Shown in pieces: positions 46,646 through 55,197 of a DNA stretch of 64,000 nt (positions are counted from its first letter, which is position 1; each line of letters starts with the position of its first letter). Source of the stretch: Betaproteobacteria bacterium HGW-Betaproteobacteria-1 (GTDB lineage Bacteria > Pseudomonadota > Gammaproteobacteria > Burkholderiales > Methylophilaceae); contig PHCX01000006.1 in NCBI GenBank assembly GCA_002842435.1, forward strand, positions 434,001 to 498,000, given 5' to 3'. Made by a program: the position numbers and the translations under genes. The notes below the pieces were generated by a model. It saw only the letters and a list, made by a program, of their open reading frames with translations, ran no database searches and was not told where the DNA came from.

Positions 46646-47593
46646 GTGAATACGGCTAATCAAGTGTTAAAAAAACCCATGGGACTGGAAATCAGCGACA
46701 GACTCGCCAAGAAATTCCGGCGTAACCTGATCGAGCGCGGCATCGAGTTTCTGCTGCTGCTGGCAGCGATGTCTGCCGTCTTTACAACCGTTGCCATCGT
46801 CAGCATTCTGCTCTACGAATCCTATACTTTCTTTGAACATGTCTCGCTCTTGGACTTTCTGACCGACACACAGTGGACACCACTGTTCGCGGACGCCCAT
46901 TACGGCATCATGCCGCTGGTCTCAGGTACGGTAACTACTGCCGCCATCGCGCTGGCCTTTGCCATTCCGGTCGGCACCATAGGCGCCATCTACCTTTCCG
47001 AATTCGCTTCGCACCGGGTTCGTGAAACCGTCAAGCCCATCCTCGAATTGCTGGAAGGTGTACCAACCATCGTCTTCGGTTACTTTGCCTTGCTGCTGGT
47101 CACACCTTTGCTACAAAAATTCATACCAGGCCTGCCGACTTTCAACATGCTGGGCCCAGGCATCGTCATCGGCATCATGGTCATTCCATACATTGCCTCG
47201 GTTTCCGAAGATGCGATGCGCGCCGTGCCCATGAGCATGCGCGAAGGTTCCTATGCCATGGGCGCCACGCGCTTCCAGACAGCTATTCGCGTGGTCACCC
47301 CGGCCGCCATCTCCGGCATCATTGCTGCCTATATCCTGGCGATCTCTCGTGCCGTGGGTGAAACCATGGTGGTGGCGATTGCCGCCGGCCAGCAACCGAA
47401 CCTGACCTTCAACCCGATGGATTCAGCCGCAACCATCACTGCCTATATCGTGCAAGTCGCCATGGGCGACCTGCCGCACGGCAGTATCGGCTATCAGAGT
47501 ATTTTCGCCGCCGGCCTGGTACTGATGCTGATGACCCTGTTCTTCAACCTGCTGGGCCATTTCACCCGCAAGAAATTCCGCGAGGCTTATTAA
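46646..47593 (+). CDS. pstC: Phosphate ABC transporter permease PstC
   Basis: Inner-membrane permease subunit. The product of 315 residues (GTG start at 46646, MNTANQVLKK) has six membrane helices. Its EAA-loop region (SEDAMRAVPMSMREGSYAMGATRFQTAIRVV) contacts PstB. The segment ELLEGVPTIVFGYFALLL is typical of PstC. An alternative start is ATG at 46679. The stop is 1 bp before pstA. Confidence 0.95.
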   Translation: MNTANQVLKKPMGLEISDRLAKKFRRNLIERGIEFLLLLAAMSAVFTTVAIVSILLYESYTFFEHVSLLDFLTDTQWTPLFADAHYGIMPLVSGTVTTAAIALAFAIPVGTIGAIYLSEFASHRVRETVKPILELLEGVPTIVFGYFALLLVTPLLQKFIPGLPTFNMLGPGIVIGIMVIPYIASVSEDAMRAVPMSMREGSYAMGATRFQTAIRVVTPAAISGIIAAYILAISRAVGETMVVAIAAGQQPNLTFNPMDSAATITAYIVQVAMGDLPHGSIGYQSIFAAGLVLMLMTLFFNLLGHFTRKKFREAY

Positions 47594-47594
47594 T

Positions 47595-48539
47595 ATGAAT
47601 ACAGAAGCATCTACCTTGAAGGACCTGGACGCAGTGCGCAGCATGATCAAGCGCCACAAACTGAACGACTACCTGTTCGGCGCAGTCGGCCTGTCATTCA
47701 TCATACTGATCCTGTTGACCCTGCTGGTGCTGTTCATCGACCTGATCATGGACGGCTATCCGAAACTGATGTCCTGGGATTTCTTCAGCAGTTTCCCGTC
47801 ACGTCGCGCAGCCAATGCCGGCCTGCTGTCGGCACTGGTCGGCTCTGCCCTGGTCATGATCATCACTTTCGTCTCGGCCGTGCCTATGGGCGTCGCTGCG
47901 GCGATCTACCTTGAGGAATATGCCAAGAAGAACTGGCTGTCCGAAGTGATCGAAGTCAACGTCACCAACCTGGCTGCCGTGCCTTCCATCATCTACGGCC
48001 TGCTGGCACTCGGTCTGTTTGTCTATATTCTGGACTTCGGCACCAGCATTCTGACTGCCGGCCTGACACTGGGCTTGCTGATCCTGCCGGTCGTCATCGT
48101 CGCCACCCGTGAAGCGATACGCGGCATCCCGGTGGCCATTCGCGAGGCGGCCTATGCGGTCGGCGCAACCAAGTGGCAAGTGGTCTCACAACATGTGGTG
48201 CGCTATGCCACCGGCGGTATCCTGACCGGCGTTATCATCGGCATGGCGCGCGCCATCGGTGAAACCGCGCCGGTGATTACCATCGGCGCGCTGACCTTTA
48301 TCGCCTTCCTGCCTCCGTCACCGGTCACGACTTCTGCACCCTTCCTCAATTTCGACTGGCTCTGGTCCGGCTTTACCGTGCTGCCGATCCAGATGTTCAG
48401 CTGGCTCTCGCGGCCGGGCGCTGACTTCCATGTCAACGCAGCCGCGGCAGGTGCTGTGATTATCGTCGTGACGCTGCTGATGAACGGTATCGCCATCAAG
48501 ATGCGCTACAACATCCGCAAGAAGATCAAGTGGCAGTAA
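47595..48539 (+). CDS. pstA: Phosphate ABC transporter permease PstA
   Basis: Second permease subunit, 314 residues with six membrane helices. It carries the paired signature EVNVTNLAAVPSIIYGLLALGLF and the EAA loop TREAIRGIPVAIREAAYAVGATKWQVV. It overlaps nothing but starts 1 bp after pstC and precedes pstB by 49 bp. Confidence 0.95.
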   Translation: MNTEASTLKDLDAVRSMIKRHKLNDYLFGAVGLSFIILILLTLLVLFIDLIMDGYPKLMSWDFFSSFPSRRAANAGLLSALVGSALVMIITFVSAVPMGVAAAIYLEEYAKKNWLSEVIEVNVTNLAAVPSIIYGLLALGLFVYILDFGTSILTAGLTLGLLILPVVIVATREAIRGIPVAIREAAYAVGATKWQVVSQHVVRYATGGILTGVIIGMARAIGETAPVITIGALTFIAFLPPSPVTTSAPFLNFDWLWSGFTVLPIQMFSWLSRPGADFHVNAAAAGAVIIVVTLLMNGIAIKMRYNIRKKIKWQ

Positions 48540-48588
48540 GTATTGCCGATTAGAACTCACTCAAGAATATTATTTAGGAATCTAGAAT

Positions 48589-49368
48589 ATGGTTACTGTC
48601 ACCACCCCGCTGAAAGCCGAGTCGCGCGACCTGAACTTTATCTATAACGGCGGCATTCATGCTCTCAAGGGTATCAACATGCCGCTGTATGAAAAGAAGA
48701 TCACGGCGCTGATCGGCCCATCCGGTTGCGGCAAGTCGACATTCCTGCGCTGCTTCAACCGCATGCACGACCTCTATCCCGGCAACAAGTACCAAGGCCA
48801 GATCGTTATGCATCCGGACAACACCAACGTACTGGACGCTGGTGTCGACCCGATCGAAGTGCGTATGCGCATCAGCATGGTATTTCAGAAACCCAACCCC
48901 TTCCCCAAGTCCATTTACGAGAACGTCGCCTACGGGCTGCGCGTACGCGGCGAGCGCAACAAGCGCATCATCGACGACAAGGTGGAAGAAGCGCTGAAAG
49001 GTGCTGCCATCTGGGATGAAGTGAAGGATCGTCTGCATGACCTCGCCTTCAACCTGTCCGGCGGCCAGCAACAGCGTCTGTGTATCGCCCGCGCTTTGGC
49101 GACCGACCCCGAGATCATGCTGTTCGACGAACCGACCTCGGCACTGGACCCGATTGCCACCGCCAACATCGAGGAACTGATGACCGAGTTGCGCGACAAG
49201 CTGACCATTCTGGTGGTGACCCACAACATGCAGCAGGCAGCCCGCATTTCCGATTACACCGCCTATATGTATCTGGGCGAGATGGTGGAATACGGCGATA
49301 CCGACAGGATATTCACCAACCCCACACGCAAGGAAACCGAGGACTACATCACCGGCAAGTTCGGTTAA
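48589..49368 (+). CDS. pstB: Phosphate ABC transporter ATPase PstB
   Basis: Cytoplasmic ATPase subunit. The 259 residues show Walker [10 protein letters not shown] (about 44-52), the ABC signature LSGGQQQRL (about 149), Walker [14 protein letters not shown] (about 172) and the switch His in VVTHNM. Length matches PstB (257). No phoU follows, in contrast to enterobacteria: the next gene is convergent. Confidence 0.97.
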   Translation: MVTVTTPLKAESRDLNFIYNGGIHALKGINMPLYEKKITALIGPSGCGKSTFLRCFNRMHDLYPGNKYQGQIVMHPDNTNVLDAGVDPIEVRMRISMVFQKPNPFPKSIYENVAYGLRVRGERNKRIIDDKVEEALKGAAIWDEVKDRLHDLAFNLSGGQQQRLCIARALATDPEIMLFDEPTSALDPIATANIEELMTELRDKLTILVVTHNMQQAARISDYTAYMYLGEMVEYGDTDRIFTNPTRKETEDYITGKFG

Positions 49369-49386
49369 ACAACCTAGCACTCCTTC

Positions 49387-49424
49387 AATGCACAAGGCAC
49401 CCTCCCGGGTGCCTTGTGCATTTG
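49387..49424. terminator. Terminator after pstB
   Basis: A perfect 16-bp stem (49387-49402 and 49407-49422; core GCACAAGGCACCC / GGGTGCCTTGTGC) with a 4-base loop TCCC and a short T run. It lies between the convergent pstB and the unknown gene at 49444. Confidence 0.8.
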
Positions 49425-49443
49425 GGCATCGGCTTCAGCGGAT

Positions 49444-50082
49444 TCAAAGGAAATCACGCAGATTGATCTTGCGACTCACTGCCTCCGCCTCCACCTCCTT
49501 CAATGCCTGCGCCAGAAACTGGTCTGCCTTGACCGGCCCCACATACTGGCACATGGCGATATAGGCCAGGTTCACCAGCTTCTGCAATGCGTCTATGCTG
49601 AAATTCGCAGTCAGTTGGGTACTCTGGCCGGATAGCCAGGCACGTATGCGCTGCTCGTTGCGCGCCTCCAGTTTCAGCTTCACCAGACTATCCACCAGAA
49701 AGTTGCGGATACCGCTCTGGGTCGCATAATCGTATTTCTTCAGCATGGCCGTCAGCAGGGCAACAAATACAGCCGTGACGTTATCCAACTGGTGGCTGGC
49801 TTCAGCCTTGGTCTCCGCTTCCGATTTGATCAGTTGCTGAGGATCCGGCAGCAACTGATCCTCAGGCAGATCCATGGCATAAATGACTGCCCGCAGCATC
49901 TCCCCACGTTTTTCCTTCAAAGCCTCCGTAGTACAGCAGCGGGCAATGAACACATTAAGGGCGAACTTGGGCTTGCTCGAAAAATCGCGTTCCCAAAGCA
50001 TCAGCGCGCTGGATAGATCCTGATCATTAAAGAACGGTCTGAGCCCGGTATAAACCGCACGACGACGTTGTACTAAATCCAT
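49444..50082 (-). CDS. Hypothetical protein, all-helical
   Basis: Unrecognised protein of 212 residues, predicted soluble and helical, with Leu/Ala-rich amphipathic stretches. Visible segments are MDLVQRRRAVYTGLRPFFND, RCCTTEALKEKRGEMLRAVIY, AVFVALLTAMLKKYDYATQSGIRN and ALQKLVNLAYIAMCQYVGPVKADQFLAQAL. No signal peptide, catalytic motif or DNA-binding motif is seen. It lies 12 bp after amtB on the same strand, so it may be translated from the amtB transcript, but no role in nitrogen control can be claimed. Confidence 0.6.
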   Translation of the reverse strand: MDLVQRRRAVYTGLRPFFNDQDLSSALMLWERDFSSKPKFALNVFIARCCTTEALKEKRGEMLRAVIYAMDLPEDQLLPDPQQLIKSEAETKAEASHQLDNVTAVFVALLTAMLKKYDYATQSGIRNFLVDSLVKLKLEARNEQRIRAWLSGQSTQLTANFSIDALQKLVNLAYIAMCQYVGPVKADQFLAQALKEVEAEAVSRKINLRDFL

Positions 50083-50094
50083 TTTCCGGGCTTT

Positions 50095-51405
50095 CTATCT
50101 TAAAGGTTGCAGATCTTTGACATGCTCGCTCAGATAAGCAGCATCACGGTTGAACTCTGGATAGCCGACCTCGCCATGCTCGGTGATATCCAGGCCCCTC
50201 TGTTCATGCTGCGGGCTGACACGCAGACCCACGGTACGGGCAATCAGGCTGTACATAAAGAATGCGATGAAAAAGACCCAGAGAAAAGCGACACTCACAC
50301 CGAGCAACTGCACCAGGATGACGTCCAGATTGAACATGTTGTCACGCAGGAAGATGCCTGCCGCCAGCGTGCCCCAGACCCCGGCAAAACCATGCACCGA
50401 GACCGCGCCGACCACATCGTCATAGCGCAGCTTCTCCAGCAGGATAAAACCGAGCACACAGACCACACCCCCAATAAAACCGGTCAATGCCGCATACGGG
50501 ATATCCATGCTGGCACAGCCGGCCGTGATCGCTACCAGACCGCCGATGCTGCCATTGACGGCATTGGTCATCAACGCAGGCTGACGAGAAATGGAACTCA
50601 TGAAAACCGCGCCTATTGCCCCTGCCGCACCAGCGACGTGCGTATTGAGAATAATCGGCCCGATATCGGTGCCTGCCAGTAGCGTACTACCCCCATTGAA
50701 GCCAAACCAGCCGAACCAGAGCAGGAACCCGCCGATACCGATATAGCCAAGATTATGGCCGGGGATGGTATGCGACTGGCCATTGGCCCCAAAGCGCCCC
50801 AGACGCGGGCCAAGAATGATGATGCCGGCAAGCGCGCACCAAGCGCCAACCGAATGCACTACGGTGGAACCGGCAAAATCGATGAAGCCGAGCTGGTTCA
50901 GCCAACCGCCCTGATTCCAGACCCAGCTACCGAATACCGGATAGATGATTGCCGTAATGCCGATGACACCGAGCAGATAACCGAAGTAATTGGTTCGCTC
51001 CGCCATTGCGCCGCTGACAATGGTGGCCGCAGTAGCTGCGAACATCATCTGAAAGAACAACACAGTGTAATCCATGCCGCCACCGCCGGACATGGCAAAT
51101 CCATCCGTACCAAACCAGCCCGAGGGGTTGGTGCCGAACATCAGGCCATAGCCCAGCGCCCAGAACAACAGCGTGCCGACACAGACGTCCATGTAATTTT
51201 TCATCATGACATTGACAGCATTCTTGGCTCGCGCCATGCCGGATTCGAGCAGGGCAAAACCCGGCTGCATGAGGAATACCATGGCCCCTGCAATCACGAT
51301 CCAGAGCGTGTGGACGGCATCCGGTGCGATAGCTTCATCAGCAAAAGTAGCGAGTGGAAAGATCAGGGTAAATACTGCGAAAAGACTCGAGATCAGGAAT
51401 TTCAT
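50095..51405 (-). CDS. amtB: Ammonium transporter AmtB
   Basis: Trimeric ammonia/ammonium channel of the Amt family. The 436 residues start with a cleavable signal peptide (MKFLISSLFAVFTLIFPLATFA-DE) and have eleven membrane helices. The twin pore histidines are in TVVHSVGAWCALAG and VSVHGFAGVWGTL. The C-terminal tail HGEVGYPEF is the segment that interacts with GlnK in Amt proteins. No glnK lies beside it. A 12-bp gap separates it from the hypothetical gene downstream. Confidence 0.95.
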   Translation of the reverse strand: MKFLISSLFAVFTLIFPLATFADEAIAPDAVHTLWIVIAGAMVFLMQPGFALLESGMARAKNAVNVMMKNYMDVCVGTLLFWALGYGLMFGTNPSGWFGTDGFAMSGGGGMDYTVLFFQMMFAATAATIVSGAMAERTNYFGYLLGVIGITAIIYPVFGSWVWNQGGWLNQLGFIDFAGSTVVHSVGAWCALAGIIILGPRLGRFGANGQSHTIPGHNLGYIGIGGFLLWFGWFGFNGGSTLLAGTDIGPIILNTHVAGAAGAIGAVFMSSISRQPALMTNAVNGSIGGLVAITAGCASMDIPYAALTGFIGGVVCVLGFILLEKLRYDDVVGAVSVHGFAGVWGTLAAGIFLRDNMFNLDVILVQLLGVSVAFLWVFFIAFFMYSLIARTVGLRVSPQHEQRGLDITEHGEVGYPEFNRDAAYLSEHVKDLQPLR

Positions 51406-51673
51406 AGATGCTTTCTTTATAAAAATTATTGAGTAAAGAATCTTTAAAACGGGGACTGCCTGATGCTGATAAGCACAAAGAATGCCAATCGTGCCTGATA
51501 TGGACTTTCATCTGCCTGAGAAAAATTTATTGCTGTCACCGGCGCAGTTTGATGCGAAAATACTCAGTAGATTAATCCGGTACGAAACGCCTTTGATAGC
51601 TCGCAGTTTGCCAACAGCATTCGCGACTTGTAATACCAAATCCTGTTTAACCACTCAGAAGAGAATTGAATCC

Positions 51674-51907
51674 ATGAAGAACCTTGCACTGATCGCGCTA
51701 CTCGCCTCACTCTCCGCATGCACCATAATGGGCGACAAAACTGCCAACAACCGTGAATGGACCAAGGTCAGCTGTATCGGATTTGCCGACTGGCAAGTCT
51801 GTCACGACCAGGCCAGAAAACTCTGCCCCAATGGCTATGACACACGAAACCTGCAGGAAAGCCTGATCACGCAAAACCGTAGTATGGAAGTCGCCTGCAA
51901 AGGTTGA
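51674..51907 (+). CDS. Small Cys-rich lipoprotein
   Basis: Short lipoprotein of 77 residues. The start at 51674 (MKNLALIALLASLSACTIMGD) gives a lipobox LSAC with Cys at 16. The mature part contains four more cysteines (KVSCIGF, QVCHDQ, LCPNG and VACKG), likely forming disulfides in the periplasm. The frame is open upstream to 51482 but that part shows no signal-like structure. No family is recognised. It ends at a terminator. Confidence 0.7.
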   Translation: MKNLALIALLASLSACTIMGDKTANNREWTKVSCIGFADWQVCHDQARKLCPNGYDTRNLQESLITQNRSMEVACKG

Positions 51908-51918
51908 TCTGACAAGTA

Positions 51919-51950
51919 AAAAAACGGCAGCCTGGGCTGCCGTTTTTTCT
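51919..51950. terminator. Terminator after the small lipoprotein gene
   Basis: A 12-bp stem AAAAAACGGCAG / CTGCCGTTTTTT (51919-51930 and 51937-51948) with loop CCTGGG, 11 bases after the stop codon. Confidence 0.9.
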
Positions 51951-52115
51951 TGATTAATACGTTTGTTCTGAATTAATTAACCCATCAATTCAACTCAAGT
52001 ATTACGAAGGTTGACCATACTGTAGCGCAATGCTCAAGCCGGCATAAATCCATTGCGCTTTGGCAACGTGCCTGCTAAATATAAACGTCGCAAACATTTG
52101 CACCTAGTGTCATGA

Positions 52116-52137
52116 GCAAATGCGCTGGCGCATTTGC
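52116..52137. repeat. Perfect 10-bp inverted repeat in a 248-bp gene-free stretch
   Basis: GCAAATGCGC-TG-GCGCATTTGC, arms 52116-52125 and 52128-52137, with a 2-base centre. It lies in the 51951-52196 stretch between the lipoprotein terminator and the 3' end of the TetR gene, which otherwise shows nothing coding. No T run follows, so it is more likely a protein site or repeat relic than a terminator. Confidence 0.4.
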
Positions 52138-52196
52138 CTCACAGGGATTAAACCGCAAATTGGTAAAGCTGATAGACACAAGAATGTGGTTCGTGA

Positions 52197-52847
52197 CTAC
52201 AAGCCGCGTTCCACCACATCGATCAAACGTTGTCCAATCACTTCTGCCTGAGTTTTATCAAGAGACCTGAGCGGCCCTTCCAGCATCAATTTCGCGAAAC
52301 CATGCACTGCAGACCAGGCAAAAATTTCTGCAAACTGCCTGCGCTCCTGAGTGATAGCCCCAGCTTCAATCAACTTATCCAGAGCCGTACCCAATAATTG
52401 ATATGCGGTCAGGCCGCTTTCACCTGCACTCGCAGGATTATCTGCATTGCTAAGGTCGTTCGGCACGGAAAATGCCATCCCGAACAAGCCTGGTTCTGCC
52501 AGGGCGAATCTGAGATACGCAGTGCCGACTGCTCGCAACCTGGCACGAGCGAGCTCGAGCTGGTCATCGCTTTTGCCTATCCTGTTTATTTCATTTTCTA
52601 TTTCGACAGCCAATGCTGACTGGGCGGCCATGCTGACTGCCTGCAACAACGCGTGACGGTCCGCAAAATGTCGATAGGCCGCATTAGGCGACACCCCAGC
52701 CTGCCTCGTGACCTCCCGGAGCACGACCGCTTCTGCCCCGCCTTTTCTTGCAAGCTGCACTGCCGCATCGAGCAAGGCCCGGTACAAATCCCCATGTCGA
52801 TAAGTGCTGCGCTTGATTTGTATAGTTGTTTTATTTGCCATATTCAT
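52197..52847 (-). CDS. TetR/AcrR family transcriptional regulator
   Basis: Ligand-responsive repressor, about 216 residues from the start at 52847 (MNMANKTTIQI); the frame extends further upstream across the operator region. The N-terminal helix-turn-helix is REVTRQAGVSPNAAYRHFADRHALL (about 45-70). The C-terminal ligand domain includes FALAEPGLFGMAFS and FAWSAVHGFAKLMLEGPL, a WHG-type C-terminal domain. It is divergent from the DUF1579 gene, with two palindromes between them, so it probably represses itself and that operon. Its ligand is unknown. Confidence 0.85.
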   Translation of the reverse strand: MNMANKTTIQIKRSTYRHGDLYRALLDAAVQLARKGGAEAVVLREVTRQAGVSPNAAYRHFADRHALLQAVSMAAQSALAVEIENEINRIGKSDDQLELARARLRAVGTAYLRFALAEPGLFGMAFSVPNDLSNADNPASAGESGLTAYQLLGTALDKLIEAGAITQERRQFAEIFAWSAVHGFAKLMLEGPLRSLDKTQAEVIGQRLIDVVERGL

Positions 52848-52849
52848 AT

Positions 52850-52868
52850 TTGTTGACAGCGTCAACAA
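52850..52868. promoter_or_regulatory. Inverted repeat next to the TetR start
   Basis: TTGTTGAC-AGC-GTCAACAA: 8-bp perfect arms around a 3-base centre (52850-52868), immediately upstream of the TetR start codon. It is a candidate autoregulatory operator. Confidence 0.5.
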
Positions 52869-52873
52869 CTGGA

Positions 52874-52904
52874 GGTGTAATGTATACATTGTACACATTA
52901 CACC
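52874..52904. promoter_or_regulatory. Long palindromic candidate TetR operator
   Basis: GGTGTAATGT and ACATTACACC are perfect 10-bp arms (52874-52883 and 52895-52904) around an 11-base centre containing TACATTGTAC. It lies about 27 bp upstream of the TetR start and 84 bp upstream of the DUF1579 start, the right place to block both promoters. Operator function is inferred. Confidence 0.6.
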
Positions 52905-52987
52905 GTAATTCGATTGTAAGTACATTGTAATGCGACTTGAGAACAAGGGCGCCGTAATTTATGACTGCAACACAACAGGAAACAGGC

Positions 52988-53494
52988 ATGAAAATCCAAC
53001 AGCGAATTGAACACGAATGGCTACAACAACTGGTTGGTACATGGAGCATTGAATCCGAATGCTCAATGAAGCCAGACGATGCCCCGGAAAAATTCAAGGG
53101 CATAGAAAGCGTGATCTCCATCGGAGACTTCTGGATACAGGGGGAAGGCCATGGCGAAATGCCGGGCTGCGACACGATGGCAGACATGGTCATCACGCTG
53201 GGTTACGACCCCGGAAAACAATGCTTCGTTGGCACCTGGATTGGTTCAATGATGCCTCATTTATGGGTCTATCAAGGCTCGCTGGATGCCGATAATAATA
53301 TCCTGTCGCTGCATAGCGAGGGCCCGAGCTGCCAGGACGAAAACAAGCTGACGAAATATACCGACATCATCGAAATAAAAAACAACAACCACCGGACACT
53401 GACCTCACTCATGCAAGACGAGGACGGCAAATGGCACACATTAGTCACGACCAGCTACCGGCGCATACAGCAGCCATGCCTCGTCGCAATATAA
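52988..53494 (+). CDS. DUF1579 domain-containing protein
   Basis: Lipocalin-like small protein of 168 residues from the ATG at 52988 (MKIQQRIEHEWLQQLVGTW), which has AGGAAACAGGC upstream. An earlier in-frame ATG is at 52961. DUF1579 signature segments are LVGTWSIESEC, GIESVISIGDFWIQGEG, and VITLGYDPGKQCFVGTWIGSMMPHLWVYQG. The product is cytosolic and of unknown function. It is divergent from TetR and 18 bp upstream of the SRPBCC gene. Confidence 0.78.
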   Translation: MKIQQRIEHEWLQQLVGTWSIESECSMKPDDAPEKFKGIESVISIGDFWIQGEGHGEMPGCDTMADMVITLGYDPGKQCFVGTWIGSMMPHLWVYQGSLDADNNILSLHSEGPSCQDENKLTKYTDIIEIKNNNHRTLTSLMQDEDGKWHTLVTTSYRRIQQPCLVAI

Positions 53495-53512
53495 TGAAAT
53501 AAGGAGAATCCC

Positions 53513-54043
53513 ATGATCAACATAGCTATGATTGTCGTCGCGTTACTAGTTGCAGCCCTGTTAATCTACGTGGCCCTGAAACCCGCAGATTTCATGATAC
53601 AACGCAGCACCACGATCAAGGCCTCGCCGGAAAAAGTGTTTCCGCTCATCGATGGCCTGCACATGATGCAGACATGGTCGGCCTGGGAGAAAGTGGACCC
53701 CGGAATGAAACGCAGCTACAGCGGAGGAACCAGTGGCAAAGGAGCCAAATATGCATGGGAAGGCAACAGGGAGATTGGCCAGGGTAGCCTGGAAATCACG
53801 GAATCGACCTCGCCCTCAAAAGTCACCCTGTCCCTCGATTTCATCAAACCCTTTGCCGGCCATAGTGTCGTTGAATTTTCCCTGCAAGCGGAAGGAGAAA
53901 ATACCGTAGTCACCCAGACCATGTGGGGCACAAGCACATTCATTCCCAGGCTCATGTGCAGTTTGTTTTTCGATCAGAACAAAATGATAGGCGGCAAATT
54001 CGAGGAAGGGCTGGCGAGCCTCAAGGCTATCGCCGAACAATGA
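53513..54043 (+). CDS. SRPBCC (polyketide cyclase/START-like) family protein with N-terminal membrane helix
   Basis: 176-residue protein with an N-terminal hydrophobic helix (MIAMIVVALLVAALLIYVAL-like, about 5-24) and a START-like ligand fold: FMIQRSTTIKASPEKVFPLIDGLHMMQTWSAWEKVDP, YSGGTSGKGAKYAWEGN and FVEFSLQAEGENTVVTQTMWG. Family members bind hydrophobic ligands or are activators; the ligand here is unknown. It probably forms one transcript with the DUF1579 gene under TetR control. Confidence 0.8.
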   Translation: MINIAMIVVALLVAALLIYVALKPADFMIQRSTTIKASPEKVFPLIDGLHMMQTWSAWEKVDPGMKRSYSGGTSGKGAKYAWEGNREIGQGSLEITESTSPSKVTLSLDFIKPFAGHSVVEFSLQAEGENTVVTQTMWGTSTFIPRLMCSLFFDQNKMIGGKFEEGLASLKAIAEQ

Positions 54044-54102
54044 ATAGCTGGAAAGCTGTTATCTGTTCACGCAACTGATACTTGCAGCGAACATCGACCA
54101 GC

Positions 54103-55185
54103 TCAGTGATTCAAGCTTTCGGATCCACCAGACCAGCCCGGCAATTCATAACCCTGCTCGCGAAAAAGCCTGATACAGGCATCGACCACTGCCGGGTCAA
54201 AAAGCGTGCCCCTGTAGTTCTGAATTTCCTTCAGCGCGGCATCTATTCCCAGAGCAGGCCGGTATGGACGGTGTGTCATCATGGATTCAACCACATCAGC
54301 CACTGCGATAATCCTGGCTTCCAATAGAATCTGGTCGCCTTTCAGCCCTTGCGGATAACCGCTGCCATCGATCCGTTCATGATGCTGCAGCACAATCTGC
54401 GCAATCGGCCATGGATAATCAACCGTTTTCAGCAAATTGTAACCATATTGCGAATGTTCCTTGACCAGGCTGAATTCAATCGGGCTAAGCCGGGCCGGCT
54501 TGCTGAGAATCTCGACAGGCACCTTGATTTTACCAACATCGTGCAGAACGCTGGCCAGTTGTATTCCCTCAACCTGCTCTTCCGGCAATTGCAGGTCCCG
54601 TGCAATCGCCACCGCGATTTCAGCGACGCGATGTTGATGCCCTGCCGTGTATGGATCACGCATTTCGACCATGGCTGCCAGCAAGGCAACCGATTCAACC
54701 AGGTTATTTTTCAGCTTTTTCTCGTTCTCCTTGAGCTGCGCTGTCTGCTGGTCGACAACTTCCGACAGGTGATGCCGTAACTGATGTAATTCCAGGTGAG
54801 TCCGTACGCGTGCGATCAGTTCGTTACGCTGATAGGGTTTGGTGACGTAATCCACAGCCCCAAGCTCAAAACCCTGAACTTTCTCATCCGTATCGGAAGC
54901 GGCACTGACAAAAATGACGGGGACATCGCTGGTCTCTGGTGCAGCCTTAAGGCGCCGGCAGACTTCAAATCCGTCCATCTCAGGCATGCGAATATCCAGC
55001 AGCACAAGGTCAGGTGCATGGCTGATAGCCGCATGCAAAGCCAGTTCACCGCTAATCGCGGAACGCACTTCATAGCCTTCCGCTTTCATGATATCCGTCA
55101 ATAGCTTGAGTGATGCCGGGGTATCATCCACCACCAGAATACTGGCCTGTTTTGTTGAAATCTTGGTTGATGTCTTGTCTGTCAT
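54103..55185 (-). CDS. Response regulator with HD-GYP cyclic-di-GMP phosphodiesterase domain
   Basis: Cytosolic output protein of 360 residues. The receiver domain (about 15-130) has the phospho-acceptor Asp in LVLLDIRMPEMDG and the Lys in YVTKPYQRNEL. After a linker comes an HD-GYP domain (about 165-350) with HQHRVAEIA, LHDVGKIKVP, HSQYGYNLL, and HHERIDGSGYPQGL, holding the metal ligands and the GYP motif. These enzymes hydrolyse cyclic di-GMP. It lies 12 bp downstream of the hybrid kinase gene, which probably phosphorylates it. Confidence 0.93.
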   Translation of the reverse strand: MTDKTSTKISTKQASILVVDDTPASLKLLTDIMKAEGYEVRSAISGELALHAAISHAPDLVLLDIRMPEMDGFEVCRRLKAAPETSDVPVIFVSAASDTDEKVQGFELGAVDYVTKPYQRNELIARVRTHLELHQLRHHLSEVVDQQTAQLKENEKKLKNNLVESVALLAAMVEMRDPYTAGHQHRVAEIAVAIARDLQLPEEQVEGIQLASVLHDVGKIKVPVEILSKPARLSPIEFSLVKEHSQYGYNLLKTVDYPWPIAQIVLQHHERIDGSGYPQGLKGDQILLEARIIAVADVVESMMTHRPYRPALGIDAALKEIQNYRGTLFDPAVVDACIRLFREQGYELPGWSGGSESLNH

Positions 55186-55197
55186 GGAATGTAAAAA

